Positions 9,119 through 20,026 of a stretch of 64,000 bases of DNA are shown piece by piece. Both the position numbers and the translations under genes were made by a program. The DNA comes from JBBROS01 sp965213845 (lineage in GTDB: Bacteria; Pseudomonadota; Alphaproteobacteria; Acetobacterales; Acetobacteraceae), in contig CBDCAI010000003.1 of NCBI GenBank assembly GCA_965213845.1, positions 426,188 to 490,187 of the forward strand, in the 5' to 3' direction. Positions within the stretch are counted from its first letter, which is position 1. Each line of letters begins with the position of its first letter. The notes under the pieces are model-generated. The model made no database searches. It was not told where the DNA came from and saw only the letters and a list, made by a program, of their open reading frames with translations.

Positions 9119-10546
9119 ATGCTGCGCACCCTGGACATCGCGCCGCCTGCCGGTCTGCCGGCCGCCTTCGCCGGGATCACGGCCGACAGCCGGCAGGTGC
9201 GCCCGGGCATGCTGTATGCCGCCCTTCCGGGCACGCGGGCCGACGGCCGCGCCTTCATCGCCGACGCCGTCCGCGCCGGCGCCGCGGCCATCCTGGCCCC
9301 CACCGGCACGGCCTGGCCCGAGGGCGTCCCGCCGCGGCCGCTGATCCTGGACCCGGAGCCGCGCCGCGCCCTGGCCCGCCTGGCCGCGCTGCAGGCCGGG
9401 CCGCAGCCGCGCACGATCGTCGCCGTCACCGGCACCAACGGCAAAACCAGCACGGCCGACTTCCTGCGCCAGATCTTCCGTCTGGCGGGGCTGCGGGCCG
9501 CCAGCCTGGGCACGCTGGGCGTCATCGGCCCCGACGGCGCGGGCGAGCCCGGCCTCACGACACCCGACCCCGTGACGCTGGCCGAGACCCTGGCCCGCCT
9601 CGCGCGCGACGGCGTGGAGGCCGTGGCGCTCGAGGCCTCCTCGCACGGGCTCGACCAGTTCCGCCTCGATGGCGTGGCGCTCACCGCAGCGGGCTTCGCC
9701 AACCTGACCCGCGACCACCTGGACTACCACGGCACGCTCGAGGCCTATCGCGCCGCCAAGCTGCGGCTTTTCACCCTGTTGCCGCCGGGTGCCGCCGCCA
9801 TCGCCGGCCCGTCCCTTGATGCCGAGAGCTGGTCCGCCCTGGCCGCCCTTGCGGCGGCGCACCGGCTCCATGTCAGCCGCGTCGCCCCCTTCCGCGCCAC
9901 GCCGCGGCCCGGCGGCCAGACCCTGGCGCTGGGCGCCGGACGCACGATCGAGCTGCCGCTGCCCGGCCATTTCCAGGCCGAGAACGCCCTGCTGGCCGCC
10001 GCCCTGGCCGAGGCCGCCGGCGTCATCGACCCCCTGTCCCACCTGCCCCATCTGGTCGGCGTCCGCGGCCGGATGGAGCTGGCGGCGGAACCCGACGGCG
10101 CCGCCGCCTATGTGGACTATGCCCACACGCCCGATGCGCTGGAGCGGCTGCTCTCGGCGCTGCGCCCGCACACCGAAGGCCGCCTGGTGCTCGTCTTCGG
10201 CGCCGGCGGCGACCGCGACCGCGGCAAGCGGCCCCTGATGGGTGCCGTCGCCGCGCGCCTCGCCGACCAGGCGATCGTCACCGACGACAACCCGCGCTCC
10301 GAGGACCCGGCCGCCATCCGCGCCGCCATCCGCGCCGCCTGCCCCGGCGCGCTCGAGATCGGCGACCGCGCCCAGGCCATCGCCGCCGCACTCGGCATGC
10401 TCCGCCCCGGCGACGTGCTCGCCGTGGCCGGCAAGGGCCATGAGAGCGGCCAGACCCAGGGCGGGATCACGACCCCCTTCGACGATGCCGAGACCATCCG
10501 CCGCCTTGCCGGTGGCGGCCCGATGCTTGGCAAACCGGCCGCATGA
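9119..10546 (+). CDS. murE: UDP-MurNAc-L-Ala-D-Glu:meso-diaminopimelate ligase
   Basis: 475 aa cytoplasmic Mur ligase that adds the third amino acid of the stem peptide. N-terminal UDP-binding domain (GITADSRQVRPGMLYAAL), ATP loop VTGTNGKTST at residues 103-112, and the substrate-selecting motif DNPR at 390-393 (DDNPRSEDP), whose Arg is known to hold meso-diaminopimelate; so a Gram-negative DAP-type wall is expected. ATG at 9119, one base after the ftsI stop; its own TGA overlaps murF by four bases. Confidence 0.97.
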   Translation: MLRTLDIAPPAGLPAAFAGITADSRQVRPGMLYAALPGTRADGRAFIADAVRAGAAAILAPTGTAWPEGVPPRPLILDPEPRRALARLAALQAGPQPRTIVAVTGTNGKTSTADFLRQIFRLAGLRAASLGTLGVIGPDGAGEPGLTTPDPVTLAETLARLARDGVEAVALEASSHGLDQFRLDGVALTAAGFANLTRDHLDYHGTLEAYRAAKLRLFTLLPPGAAAIAGPSLDAESWSALAALAAAHRLHVSRVAPFRATPRPGGQTLALGAGRTIELPLPGHFQAENALLAAALAEAAGVIDPLSHLPHLVGVRGRMELAAEPDGAAAYVDYAHTPDALERLLSALRPHTEGRLVLVFGAGGDRDRGKRPLMGAVAARLADQAIVTDDNPRSEDPAAIRAAIRAACPGALEIGDRAQAIAAALGMLRPGDVLAVAGKGHESGQTQGGITTPFDDAETIRRLAGGGPMLGKPAA

Positions 10547-11910
10547 GCGCCCTCTGGACCTCCGAGGCGCTGGCGCAGGCGACCGGCGGCACCGTCACGG
10601 CGCCCTTCGCCGTCCATGGCGTCTCGATCGACACGCGCACGCTGCAGCCGGGCGACCTGTTCGTCGCGCTGCAGGGCACGACGGACGGGCACGGCCACAT
10701 CCGGGCGGCGCTGGCCCGCGGCGCGGCCGGGGTCATGGCGAGCGACGCGGCGTCCGTGCCCGACGGCGCGCCGGCGCTGCTGGTGCAGGACACGCTGGCC
10801 GGTCTCACCGCGCTGGGCGCGGCGGCGCGGGCGCGGTTCCAGGGCCGGGTCGTCGCGGTGACGGGCAGCGTCGGCAAGACCACGACCAAGGAGATGCTGC
10901 GCGCCATCCTGTCGGCGTTCGGGCCCACCCACGCCGCCGAGGCCAGCTACAACAACCATTGGGGCGTCCCGCTGACCCTGGCGCGGCTGCCCGAGGCCGC
11001 CGCGTTCTGCGTGCTGGAGATCGGGATGAACAACCCCGGCGAGATCCTGCCGCTGGCCCGGCTCGCGGCCCCGCACGTCGCCGTCGTGACCACGGTCGCC
11101 TCGGCGCATATCGGCCACATGGGCAGCCTGCAGGCCATCGCGGAGGAGAAGGCGAGCCTGTTCGACGCGCTGGTGCCGGGCGGGGTCTCCACCCTGTCGG
11201 ACGATGGCGGGTTCGGCCCCGTGCTGCGCGCCCACGCCGCGGGGCCGGTCGTCACCTTCGGCCAGGCATCCCCGGCCGACATCCATGTCCTGCATACCGA
11301 CCCGGCCGCCGACGGCACCGCCGTCCGCGCCAGCGTGGCGGGCCGGGACGTGCGGTTCCACCTGGCCGCGCCGGGCGCCCACATGGTGTTCAACGGCCTG
11401 GCCGCCCTGGCCGTCGGGCATGCCCTGGGCCTCGACCCGCAGCGCGCCGCCACCGCGCTCGAGGCGTTTCGCCCGATGGTCGGACGCGGCCAGCAGCGCC
11501 GGGTCGGCGACATCCTGCTGCTGGACGAAAGCTACAACGCGTCCCAGGCCTCGGTCCGCGCCGCGCTCCAGGTGCTGCGGCTGCTGCCCGGCGCCCGCCG
11601 CCTGGCTGTGCTGGGCGACATGCTGGAACTGGGCGAGTTCGCCCGCGCCGAACACGAGGGCCTGGCGCCCGATGTGGCGCAGGCCGCCGACTTGCTCTAT
11701 GCGTGCGGCCCCTTCACCCGGTCGCTGTACGACCGCATGCCCCCGGCGCTGCAGGGCGCCCACGCCGGCGATGCCGAGTCGCTCGCCCCCCTCGTCGCCG
11801 CCGCCGTCCGTCCGGGCGACGCGGTCCTCGTCAAGGGCAGCCTCGGCAGCCGCATGCGCGTGGTCGTCCGCGCGCTGGAACAGGGCCTTCCGCCTGGAGT
11901 GCCCGGCTAG
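10543..11910 (+). CDS. murF: UDP-MurNAc-tripeptide:D-alanyl-D-alanine ligase
   Basis: 455 aa Mur ligase that adds D-Ala-D-Ala to the UDP-MurNAc tripeptide, completing the cytoplasmic pentapeptide. ATP loop VTGSVGKTTTKE starts at residue 106; the central motif EIGMNNPGEI and the C-terminal LLLDESYNAS with LAVLGDMLELG are typical of MurF. ATGA overlap with murE at the front; its TAG shares one base with the GTG start of mraY. Confidence 0.97.
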   Translation: MSALWTSEALAQATGGTVTAPFAVHGVSIDTRTLQPGDLFVALQGTTDGHGHIRAALARGAAGVMASDAASVPDGAPALLVQDTLAGLTALGAAARARFQGRVVAVTGSVGKTTTKEMLRAILSAFGPTHAAEASYNNHWGVPLTLARLPEAAAFCVLEIGMNNPGEILPLARLAAPHVAVVTTVASAHIGHMGSLQAIAEEKASLFDALVPGGVSTLSDDGGFGPVLRAHAAGPVVTFGQASPADIHVLHTDPAADGTAVRASVAGRDVRFHLAAPGAHMVFNGLAALAVGHALGLDPQRAATALEAFRPMVGRGQQRRVGDILLLDESYNASQASVRAALQVLRLLPGARRLAVLGDMLELGEFARAEHEGLAPDVAQAADLLYACGPFTRSLYDRMPPALQGAHAGDAESLAPLVAAAVRPGDAVLVKGSLGSRMRVVVRALEQGLPPGVPG

Positions 11911-12998
11911 TGCTGTTCAATCTCGCGCGCGGCGTCGCGGACCAGTTCATCCTGGCCAACCTGTTCCGCTACATCACCTTCCGCTCGGGCGCCGCCTGCC
12001 TGACGGCGCTGTTCATCAGCTTCGTGCTGGGCCCCCGGGTCATCCGCTGGCTGAGGTCCGTCCAGCGCGGCGGCCAGCCCATCCGGCTTGATGGGCCCGA
12101 GCGGCACATCCTGGAGAAGAAGGGCACCCCCACCATGGGCGGCGTCCTGATCCTGCTGTCGCTCACCATCTCGACCCTGCTCTGGGCGGACCTGCGGAAC
12201 GGCTATGTGTGGTCCGTCCTGCTGCTGACGCTCGGCTATGGCGGCGTGGGCTTCGTCGACGACTACCTCAAGCTCTCCCGCCGCAACACCAAGGGCGTCT
12301 CCGCCCGATCCAAGCTGATCGCTCAGCTGATCATGGGTTTTGCCTGCGCCGTGTCGATCATGCTGCTGACCCGCGGGCCGCTGGGCACCGGGCTGACGAT
12401 CCCGGTGTTCAAGGAGGTGCTGATCCCGCTCGGCTACGCCTTCCCGCTGGTGGGCATGTTCGTGATGATCGGCAGCAGCAACGCGGTCAACCTCACGGAC
12501 GGGCTCGACGGGCTCGCCATCGTGCCGACCATCATCGCGGCCAGCGTCTTCGCGCTGATCGCGTACCTGGTCGGCAACCGGCTGTTCGCCGATTACCTGC
12601 AGCTGCATCCCGTGGCGGGCGTGGGCGAGCTGGGCGTCTTCCTGTCGGCGCTGATCGGCGCCGGCATCGGCTTCTTGTGGTTCAACGCGCCGCCTGCCGC
12701 CGTGTTCATGGGCGACACCGGCAGCCTTGCCCTGGGCGGCGCGCTCGGTGCCGTGGCGGTCGCGACCAAGCACGAGTTCGTGCTGGCGATCGTCGGCGGG
12801 CTGTTCGTGGTCGAGACGGTGTCCGTCATCATCCAGGTGTTCTGGTACAAGCGGACCGGGCGGCGCGTGTTCCTGATGGCGCCGCTGCACCACCACTTCG
12901 AGAAGAAGGGCTGGGCGGAACCCACGATCGTCATCCGGTTCTGGATCGTCTCGGTGATCCTGGCCCTGGTGGGGCTGGCGACGTTGAAAATCCGATGA
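11910..12998 (+). CDS. mraY: Phospho-MurNAc-pentapeptide transferase
   Basis: 362 aa, the usual size, with about ten membrane spans. MraY moves phospho-MurNAc-pentapeptide onto undecaprenyl phosphate to give lipid I at the inner membrane. Family motifs seen: KKGTPTMGG near residue 70, FVDDYLKLSRRNTKG near 115-129 with the catalytic aspartates, NAVNLTDGLDGLA near 191, and APLHHHFEKKGW near the C-terminus. The GTG start at 11910 shares its G with the murF stop; the next ATG lies far inside the protein. The TGA overlaps the murD ATG. Confidence 0.97.
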   Translation: MLFNLARGVADQFILANLFRYITFRSGAACLTALFISFVLGPRVIRWLRSVQRGGQPIRLDGPERHILEKKGTPTMGGVLILLSLTISTLLWADLRNGYVWSVLLLTLGYGGVGFVDDYLKLSRRNTKGVSARSKLIAQLIMGFACAVSIMLLTRGPLGTGLTIPVFKEVLIPLGYAFPLVGMFVMIGSSNAVNLTDGLDGLAIVPTIIAASVFALIAYLVGNRLFADYLQLHPVAGVGELGVFLSALIGAGIGFLWFNAPPAAVFMGDTGSLALGGALGAVAVATKHEFVLAIVGGLFVVETVSVIIQVFWYKRTGRRVFLMAPLHHHFEKKGWAEPTIVIRFWIVSVILALVGLATLKIR

Positions 12999-14452
12999 AA
13001 GCCCGGGAAGATTCAAGGATCGCCTGGCCCGCCACCCTGTTCGCGGGGCGCCGCTACGCCGTCGTGGGCCTGGGCCGCAACGGGCTTCCGGCCGCGCAGG
13101 CGCTGGCCGCGATGGGGGCCGCCGTCACCGTGTGGGACGACAGCCCGGCCGCGCGCGCCGGCGCCACCCTGCCCCTGCACGACCCGCAATCGGGCTATGC
13201 CGGCATCGACGCGCTGGTGCTCAGCCCCGGCATCCCGCACACCCTGCCCGCCCCGCACCCGGCGGCGCTGACCGCCCGCGCGGCGGGGATCCCGATCCTG
13301 TCGGACGCCGAGCTGCTGTTCCAGGCGGTCCGCGCCGCGGGCAGCCGCGCCCGCTTCGTCGGCATCACCGGGACCAACGGCAAAAGCACCACCACGGCGC
13401 TGCTGCACCACATCCTGGTTCAGGCTGGCGTCGACTCGGCCGCGGGCGGCAACCTGGGCACCGCCTCCCTCGCTCTGCCGCTGCTCGGCGATGACGGCGT
13501 CTACGTCCTGGAGATGTCGTCCTACATGCTGGAGCGCCTGACCACCCTGCGGTTCGACGCCGCCGCCCTGCTGAACCTCGGCCCCGATCACCTGGACCGG
13601 CACGGCACGATGGCGGCCTACACGGACGCCAAGCGCCACGTTTTCGACCGGCAGACCGCGGCCGACACCGCCGTGCTGGGCATCGACGACGACGGCACGG
13701 CGGCGCTGGCGGCAGGCATGCGCTGCATCACCGTCTCCGGCGTCCGGCCCGCCGGCATCTGGGCCGAGGCGGGGATGCTGCGCGACGCCGACGGCCCGAT
13801 CATGCCGCTGGTCGAGGCGCCCGCGCTGCCCGGGCCGCACAACGCGCAGAACGCCGCGGCGGCCACGGCGCTGGCCCGGTCGCTGGGCCTGTTCGACGAC
13901 GCGATCACCGCCGGGATCGCCAGCTTCCCGGGCCTGCCGCACCGCCAGCAGCGCGTGGCACAGATCGAGGGCATCGCCTGGGTCAACGACAGCAAGGCCA
14001 CCAACGCAGACGCCGCCGCCTGCGCCCTGGCCTGCTACGACCGCATCGTCTGGATCGCGGGCGGCATGGCCAAGGCAGGCGGGATCGAGCCGCTGCGCCC
14101 GCTGTTCCCCCGCATCGTCCATGCCCTGCTGATCGGCCGCGACGCCCCGCAGCTGGCCCGGACGCTGGCCGCCGCCGGAGTCCCGCACAGCACGCCGGGC
14201 ACGCTGGAGGCCGCCGTCGCCGCCGCCCGGCCCATCGCGCGGCAGCTGGACGCCACCACGGTCCTGCTGTCCCCCGCCTGCGCCAGCTGGGACCAGTTCA
14301 CGGGCTTCGACGCCCGCGGCGACCGCTTCCGCGAGCTCGTGTGCGGCGCCGCGCCGTGCGGCCCCATGTGCGGCGCCGCGCCGCACGGCCTCGTGGGCGG
14401 CGCCGCGCCGTGCGGCGGCGTGCCGGTCGATGCGTCCGGGGGAGCCGGCTGA
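12995..14452 (+). CDS. murD: UDP-MurNAc-L-alanine:D-glutamate ligase
   Basis: 485 aa Mur ligase adding D-Glu to UDP-MurNAc-L-Ala. Rossmann-like N-terminal domain (YAVVGLGRNGLPAAQALAA), ATP loop ITGTNGKSTT at residues 124-133, and WVNDSKATN with the C-terminal LLSPACASWDQFTGFDARG, both diagnostic of MurD. The normal end of the family is FxxRGDRFRELV, reached at about residue 449. Beyond it lies an extra Gly/Ala/Cys/Pro-rich tail of roughly 35 residues, made largely by a 27-base tandem repeat at 14342-14422. ATGA overlap with mraY; the TGA overlaps the ftsW ATG by one base. Confidence 0.96.
   Translation: MKAREDSRIAWPATLFAGRRYAVVGLGRNGLPAAQALAAMGAAVTVWDDSPAARAGATLPLHDPQSGYAGIDALVLSPGIPHTLPAPHPAALTARAAGIPILSDAELLFQAVRAAGSRARFVGITGTNGKSTTTALLHHILVQAGVDSAAGGNLGTASLALPLLGDDGVYVLEMSSYMLERLTTLRFDAAALLNLGPDHLDRHGTMAAYTDAKRHVFDRQTAADTAVLGIDDDGTAALAAGMRCITVSGVRPAGIWAEAGMLRDADGPIMPLVEAPALPGPHNAQNAAAATALARSLGLFDDAITAGIASFPGLPHRQQRVAQIEGIAWVNDSKATNADAAACALACYDRIVWIAGGMAKAGGIEPLRPLFPRIVHALLIGRDAPQLARTLAAAGVPHSTPGTLEAAVAAARPIARQLDATTVLLSPACASWDQFTGFDARGDRFRELVCGAAPCGPMCGAAPHGLVGGAAPCGGVPVDASGGAG
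14342..14422 (+). repeat. 27-base tandem repeat at the 3' end of murD
   Basis: Three in-frame copies at 14342-14368, 14369-14395 and 14396-14422, each sharing the core GCGGCGCCGCGCCG and encoding units of the type CGAAPCGPM, CGAAPHGLV and GGAAPCGGV. The core is itself rich in GGCGCC/GCGC palindromes. Confidence 0.9.
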
Positions 14453-15579
14453 TGCCCGTCCTCAGCCGCGCCGACACATCGACCCTCGGCCGTTGGTGGT
14501 GGACCGTCGACCGCTGGACCCTGTTCGCCGTCGCGACCCTCATCGGCTTCGGCTACATCATGATGCTGGCCGCCTCGCCCGCCGTCGCCGAGCGCATCCA
14601 CCAGTCGCGCGACATCTTCATCGCCAAGCAGGTCGTGTTCCTGGCGATGGCCGGCGCCATCGTCGTCGGCACCTCTCTCCTGTCGCCCCGCGGCATCCGG
14701 CGCCTGGCGCTTCTGGGGTGCCTCGGCGCCATCCTGCTCACCCTGGTGACGCTCGTGCACGGGGTCGAGATCAAGGGCGCGCGCCGCTGGATCTCCGTCC
14801 CCTTCATGACGCTGCAGCCGAGCGAGTTCCTCAAGCCGTGCTTCGCCGTCGTCACCGCCTGGTTGCTGAGCGAGGCCGTCCGCACCCGTCGCTTCCCCGG
14901 ACGGCTGGTTGCCTGCGGCGTCTTCGCGGTCATCGCGCTGCTGCTCAAGTCGCAGCCGGACATGGGGATGCTGGCCGTCGTGGGCTGCGTGTTCTTCGTG
15001 CAGCTGTTCGTCGGCGGGCTGAACCTGGCGCTGGTCGGCGTCGCGGGCGGCGGGATCGTCGGGGCGGCGATGGCAGCCTACAGCTTCTTCCCCCATGTGC
15101 GCAGCCGCGTCACCCGGTTCCTCGACCCGGCCTCGGGCGACAGCTACCAGGTCAACACCGCGCTCGAGGCGTTCGGCAATGGAGGCCTGCTCGGGCGGGG
15201 CCCGGGCGAAGGCCGCGTGAAGGATTCGCTGCCCGACGCGCATGCCGACTTCGTCTTCGCCGTGATGGGCGAGGAGTTCGGGCTCGTGATCTGCCTGCTG
15301 GTGCTGGGCATCTTCGGCTTCATCGTCATCCGCGGCCTGCTGCGCCTGCTGGCCGAACAGGACCTGTTCATCGTGCTGGCCGCCACCGGGCTCGTGACCA
15401 GCTTCGGGCTGCAGAGCTTCGTCAACATGGCCAGCTCGTTGCACCTGATCCCGACCAAGGGCATGACTCTGCCCTTCGTCAGCTATGGCGGCAGCTCCGT
15501 GCTGGCCGTGGCGCTGGGGATCGGGATGCTGCTGGCGCTGACCCGCCGCCGCACCCGCATCGAGGACGGGTCCCGATGA
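14452..15579 (+). CDS. ftsW: Lipid II polymerase FtsW (SEDS family)
   Basis: 375 aa multi-span SEDS glycosyltransferase that polymerises lipid II at the septum with FtsI. About ten hydrophobic spans. Signature segments: KGARRWISVPFMTLQPSEFLK region (near residues 103-123), SQPDMGMLAVV with the conserved Asp, DSLPDAHADFVFAVMGEEFG and the C-terminal LPFVSYGGSSVLAVALGIG. It is called FtsW rather than RodA because it sits in the dcw cluster. ATG at 14452 overlaps the murD stop by one base; the upstream in-frame ATG at 14341 falls within the murD repeat tail. Confidence 0.96.
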   Translation: MPVLSRADTSTLGRWWWTVDRWTLFAVATLIGFGYIMMLAASPAVAERIHQSRDIFIAKQVVFLAMAGAIVVGTSLLSPRGIRRLALLGCLGAILLTLVTLVHGVEIKGARRWISVPFMTLQPSEFLKPCFAVVTAWLLSEAVRTRRFPGRLVACGVFAVIALLLKSQPDMGMLAVVGCVFFVQLFVGGLNLALVGVAGGGIVGAAMAAYSFFPHVRSRVTRFLDPASGDSYQVNTALEAFGNGGLLGRGPGEGRVKDSLPDAHADFVFAVMGEEFGLVICLLVLGIFGFIVIRGLLRLLAEQDLFIVLAATGLVTSFGLQSFVNMASSLHLIPTKGMTLPFVSYGGSSVLAVALGIGMLLALTRRRTRIEDGSR

Positions 15580-16684
15580 GGGGCGCACCGGCGGCACCCA
15601 TCGTCATCGCCGCGGGCGGCACGGGCGGGCATGTCTTCCCGGCCGAGGCGCTGGCGGCCGAGCTGGTCGCGCGCGGCCACCGGATCGTGCTGATGACCGA
15701 TGCCCGCAGCGGTGCATTGGCGTCCCCCACCTTCCAGGAGCGCGAGAGCTTCGTGCTGAAGGGCGCCGGGCTAGCCGGGCGCGGCCCGCTGCGCGCGGCG
15801 GCCGGCGCCATGGCGCTCGCGGCCGGAACGCTGCAGGCCCGGGCACTGATGCAGCGTCTGCACCCCGCCGCCGTGGTGGGGTTCGGCGGCTACCCGAGCA
15901 TCGCGCCCGTCCTGGCTGCGCGCCTGGTGCGGCACCGCCCGGCCGTCATGCTGCACGAGCAGAACGCCGTGCTGGGCCGGGCCAACCGCGCCCTGGCCCG
16001 CTTCGCCGACACGCTGGCCCTGGGCATGGCCGACACAAGCGGCCTTCCCGGGACCCGCCCGACGGTCGTGACGGGCAACCCGGTCCGCCCGGCGATCCAG
16101 GCGCTGGCCGGCCAGGCCTACACGCCGCCCGACTCCTCCGGCCCGATCCATCTGCTCGTCACCGGGGGCAGCCTGGGCGCGCGGGTGTTCAGCGATGCCG
16201 TGCCGCCTGCCCTGGCGCTGCTGCCGGCCGGGCTGCGTGCCCGGCTTCGGGTCGTGCAGCAATGCCGGCCGGAAGACCTCGGCCGCGTCGCCGCCGCCTA
16301 TGCCGCGATGGACGTGCCGGCCGAGCTCTCGGCCTTTTTCCCCGACATGGCTGCCCGCCTGGCCGCGGCCCATTTCATCATCGCCCGCGCCGGTGCCAGC
16401 ACGGTCGCCGAGATCGCCGCCATCGGGCGACCCGCGCTGCTGGTGCCGCTGCCCGGCGCCATCGACGACCACCAGGCCCACAACGCCGCCGCGATCGACG
16501 CCGACGTCCTGGACCAGGCGGAGTTCGCGGCCGAACCCACCCGGCTGGCCGGGCTTCTCGCCCACACCTTGCCGTGCCCCGATCTGCTCGCCATGAAGGC
16601 GCACGCGATCGCCGCCCATGGCCGCCCCGATGCCGCCGCGGCACTCGCAACCCAGGTCGAACGACTTCTGCAGAAGGTCCCAGC

Positions 16685-16688
<4 letters not shown>
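15576..16688 (+). CDS. murG: UDP-GlcNAc:lipid I N-acetylglucosamine transferase
   Basis: 370 aa GT28-family glycosyltransferase that turns lipid I into lipid II on the cytoplasmic face. N-terminal glycine loop IVIAAGGTGGHVFPAEALA at about residues 9-27, second loop VTGGSLGARVFSD near 195, and the donor-binding IIARAGASTVAEIAAIGRPALLVP region near 269. ATG at 15576 overlaps the ftsW stop; its TGA overlaps the murC ATG. Confidence 0.97.
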
Positions 16689-18112
<1,424 letters not shown>

Positions 18113-18164
18113 TGGCCCCGCCGGAAGCGCCGCGCGCCCGGGCCTCCGCCCCCGCGAGGGCGCG

Positions 18165-19109
18165 ATGAGCGCCGCCTTGGCCCCGTCCCGCCTGGTCGAT
18201 CGGCTGCCGCCCGTCCTGGGCCGGCTCGAGGCGGATGCGCCGCTGCGGGACAAGACCTGGTTCCGCGTCGGCGGGCCGGCCGAGGCGCTGTTCCGGCCCG
18301 CCAGCCCGCCCGACCTCGGCCGCTTCCTGCACGACCTTCCGCATGACGTGCCGCTGACCATCCTGGGCGCGGCCAGCAACGTCATCATCCGCGACGGCGG
18401 CATCCCGGGCCTCGTCGTCCGCCTGGCCCGCGGCTTCGCCGAGATCGTGGTGGAGCGCGACGGCGTCGTGGCCGGGGCGGCATGCCTCGACGCGACGGTG
18501 GCGGAACACGCGGCGGCGGCCGGGCTCTCGGGCCTCGAGTTCCTGTCGGGCATCCCGGGCAGCATCGGCGGGGCCGTGGCGATGAACGCCGGCGCCTACG
18601 GCAGCGACGTCGCGAACACGCTCGACTGGGCCGAGTTCGTCACCCGGTCCGGCGACCTGGTCCGGCTGCCCGCCGCGGCGCTGGCCTTCGCCTACCGGCA
18701 CGCCGCCCTGCCGCCCGGCGGCGTCGTCGTGCGGGCCCGCTTCCGCGCCGTCCCGGGCCATGCCGCCCCTATCGCCGCCCGCATGGCCGAGATCCGCAGC
18801 AGCCGCGAGGCGACGCAGCCGGTCCGGGCCCGCACCGGGGGCAGCACCTTCCGCAACCCGCCCGGCCAGAAGGCATGGGAGCTGATCGACGCCGCCGGCG
18901 CGCGCGGCCTCGTGCGCGGCGGCGCGCAGGTCAGCGAGAAGCACTGCAACTTCCTGCTCAACACCGGCACCGCGACGGCGGCCGACCTCGAGGGCCTGGG
19001 CGAGGAGCTGCGGCGCCGCGTGCACGCCATGAGCGGCACGACGCTCGAATGGGAGATCAAGCGGCTCGGCCTCCCTCAAACCAGCGGCCCGACCGGAGAA
19101 AGCCCATGA
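18165..19109 (+). CDS. murB: UDP-N-acetylenolpyruvoylglucosamine reductase
   Basis: 314 aa FAD enzyme reducing UDP-GlcNAc-enolpyruvate to UDP-MurNAc. FAD-binding motifs: DKTWFRVGGPAEALF, LGAASNVIIRDGGIPG, and FLSGIPGSIGGAVAMNAGAY. The catalytic Ser lies in GGSTFRNP and the Glu in LEWEIKRLG, with KHCNFLLNTG typical of type I MurB. ATG at 18165 was chosen because the 21 extra residues from an in-frame ATG at 18102 overlap murC and are not family-like. The TGA overlaps the ddl ATG. Confidence 0.96.
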   Translation: MSAALAPSRLVDRLPPVLGRLEADAPLRDKTWFRVGGPAEALFRPASPPDLGRFLHDLPHDVPLTILGAASNVIIRDGGIPGLVVRLARGFAEIVVERDGVVAGAACLDATVAEHAAAAGLSGLEFLSGIPGSIGGAVAMNAGAYGSDVANTLDWAEFVTRSGDLVRLPAAALAFAYRHAALPPGGVVVRARFRAVPGHAAPIAARMAEIRSSREATQPVRARTGGSTFRNPPGQKAWELIDAAGARGLVRGGAQVSEKHCNFLLNTGTATAADLEGLGEELRRRVHAMSGTTLEWEIKRLGLPQTSGPTGESP

Positions 19110-20026
19110 AGCGCGTCGCGGTCCTGTATGGCGGCATCTCGGCCGAGCGCGAGGTCAGCCTCCGCAGCGGCCGCCTGGTCATCGAGGCATTGCGTGAGGC
19201 CGGGTTCGCGGTCACGCCCATTTTGGTGGGCGAAGACCTGCAGGCCGTGCTGACCGCGCTGGACCCGCGGCCCGACGCCGTGTTCAACGCGCTGCACGGC
19301 CGGTTCGGCGAGGATGGCGCGATCCAGGGCGTGCTGGACTGGCTCGGCATCCCCTACACGCATTCGGGCGTCCGCGCCTCCGCCCTGGCCATGGACAAGG
19401 AGGCGGCGAAGGCCGTCTTCGCCGCGGCCGGGCTGCCGGTGGCACCGGGCCGCATGGTCGATGTCGCGGCGCTCGAGTACGCCGACCCGCTGCCGCTCCC
19501 CTACGTCATCAAGCCGGTGAACGAGGGCTCGAGCGTCGGCGTCGAGATCCTGCGGGAAGGCGACAACCGCCGGGCGGACATCGCACGCAGCTGGCGGTTC
19601 GGCCCCACGGCCATGGTGGAGGAGTATATCCCCGGCCGCGAGCTGACCGTGGCGGTGATGGGCGACCGGGCACTGGCCGTGACGGAGATCCATGCCGATG
19701 CCGGGGACTTCTACGACTACGAGTCCAAGTACGGCGACGGCGGCAGCCACCACCAGGTCCCGGCGGCGATCGACGCCGAGACCTATGCCCGTGCGATGGA
19801 CGTGGCGCTGGCCGCCCACCGCGCGCTGGGCTGCCGCGGGGCCACCCGGGCCGACATGCGGTTCGACGACACCGGCGCGAAGCCGGGCCGGCTGATCCTG
19901 CTGGAGGTAAACACGCAGCCGGGCCTGACGCCCACCAGCCTGCTGCCCGAGCAGGCGGCCCATGTCGGCATCTCGTTCCCGGCGCTGTGCACCTGGATGG
20001 TCGAGAACGCCACATGTCGCGCATGA
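19106..20026 (+). CDS. ddl: D-alanine:D-alanine ligase
   Basis: 306 aa ATP-grasp enzyme making D-Ala-D-Ala for MurF. N-terminal VLYGGISAEREVSLRSG at about residues 5-21, HGRFGEDGAIQGVLDWLGIPY, Lys/Glu-rich VIKPVNEGSSVGVEI, and the metal-binding ILLEVNTQPGLTPTSLLPEQ near the end. B-type Ddl by length and dcw location. ATGA overlap with murB at the start. Its 3' end overlaps the start of ftsQ. Confidence 0.96.
   Translation: MKRVAVLYGGISAEREVSLRSGRLVIEALREAGFAVTPILVGEDLQAVLTALDPRPDAVFNALHGRFGEDGAIQGVLDWLGIPYTHSGVRASALAMDKEAAKAVFAAAGLPVAPGRMVDVAALEYADPLPLPYVIKPVNEGSSVGVEILREGDNRRADIARSWRFGPTAMVEEYIPGRELTVAVMGDRALAVTEIHADAGDFYDYESKYGDGGSHHQVPAAIDAETYARAMDVALAAHRALGCRGATRADMRFDDTGAKPGRLILLEVNTQPGLTPTSLLPEQAAHVGISFPALCTWMVENATCRA

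Noticed and set aside
14342..14422. Triplicated 27-base array as a possible CRISPR
   Set aside because: The units are contiguous with no spacers and lie in frame inside murD.
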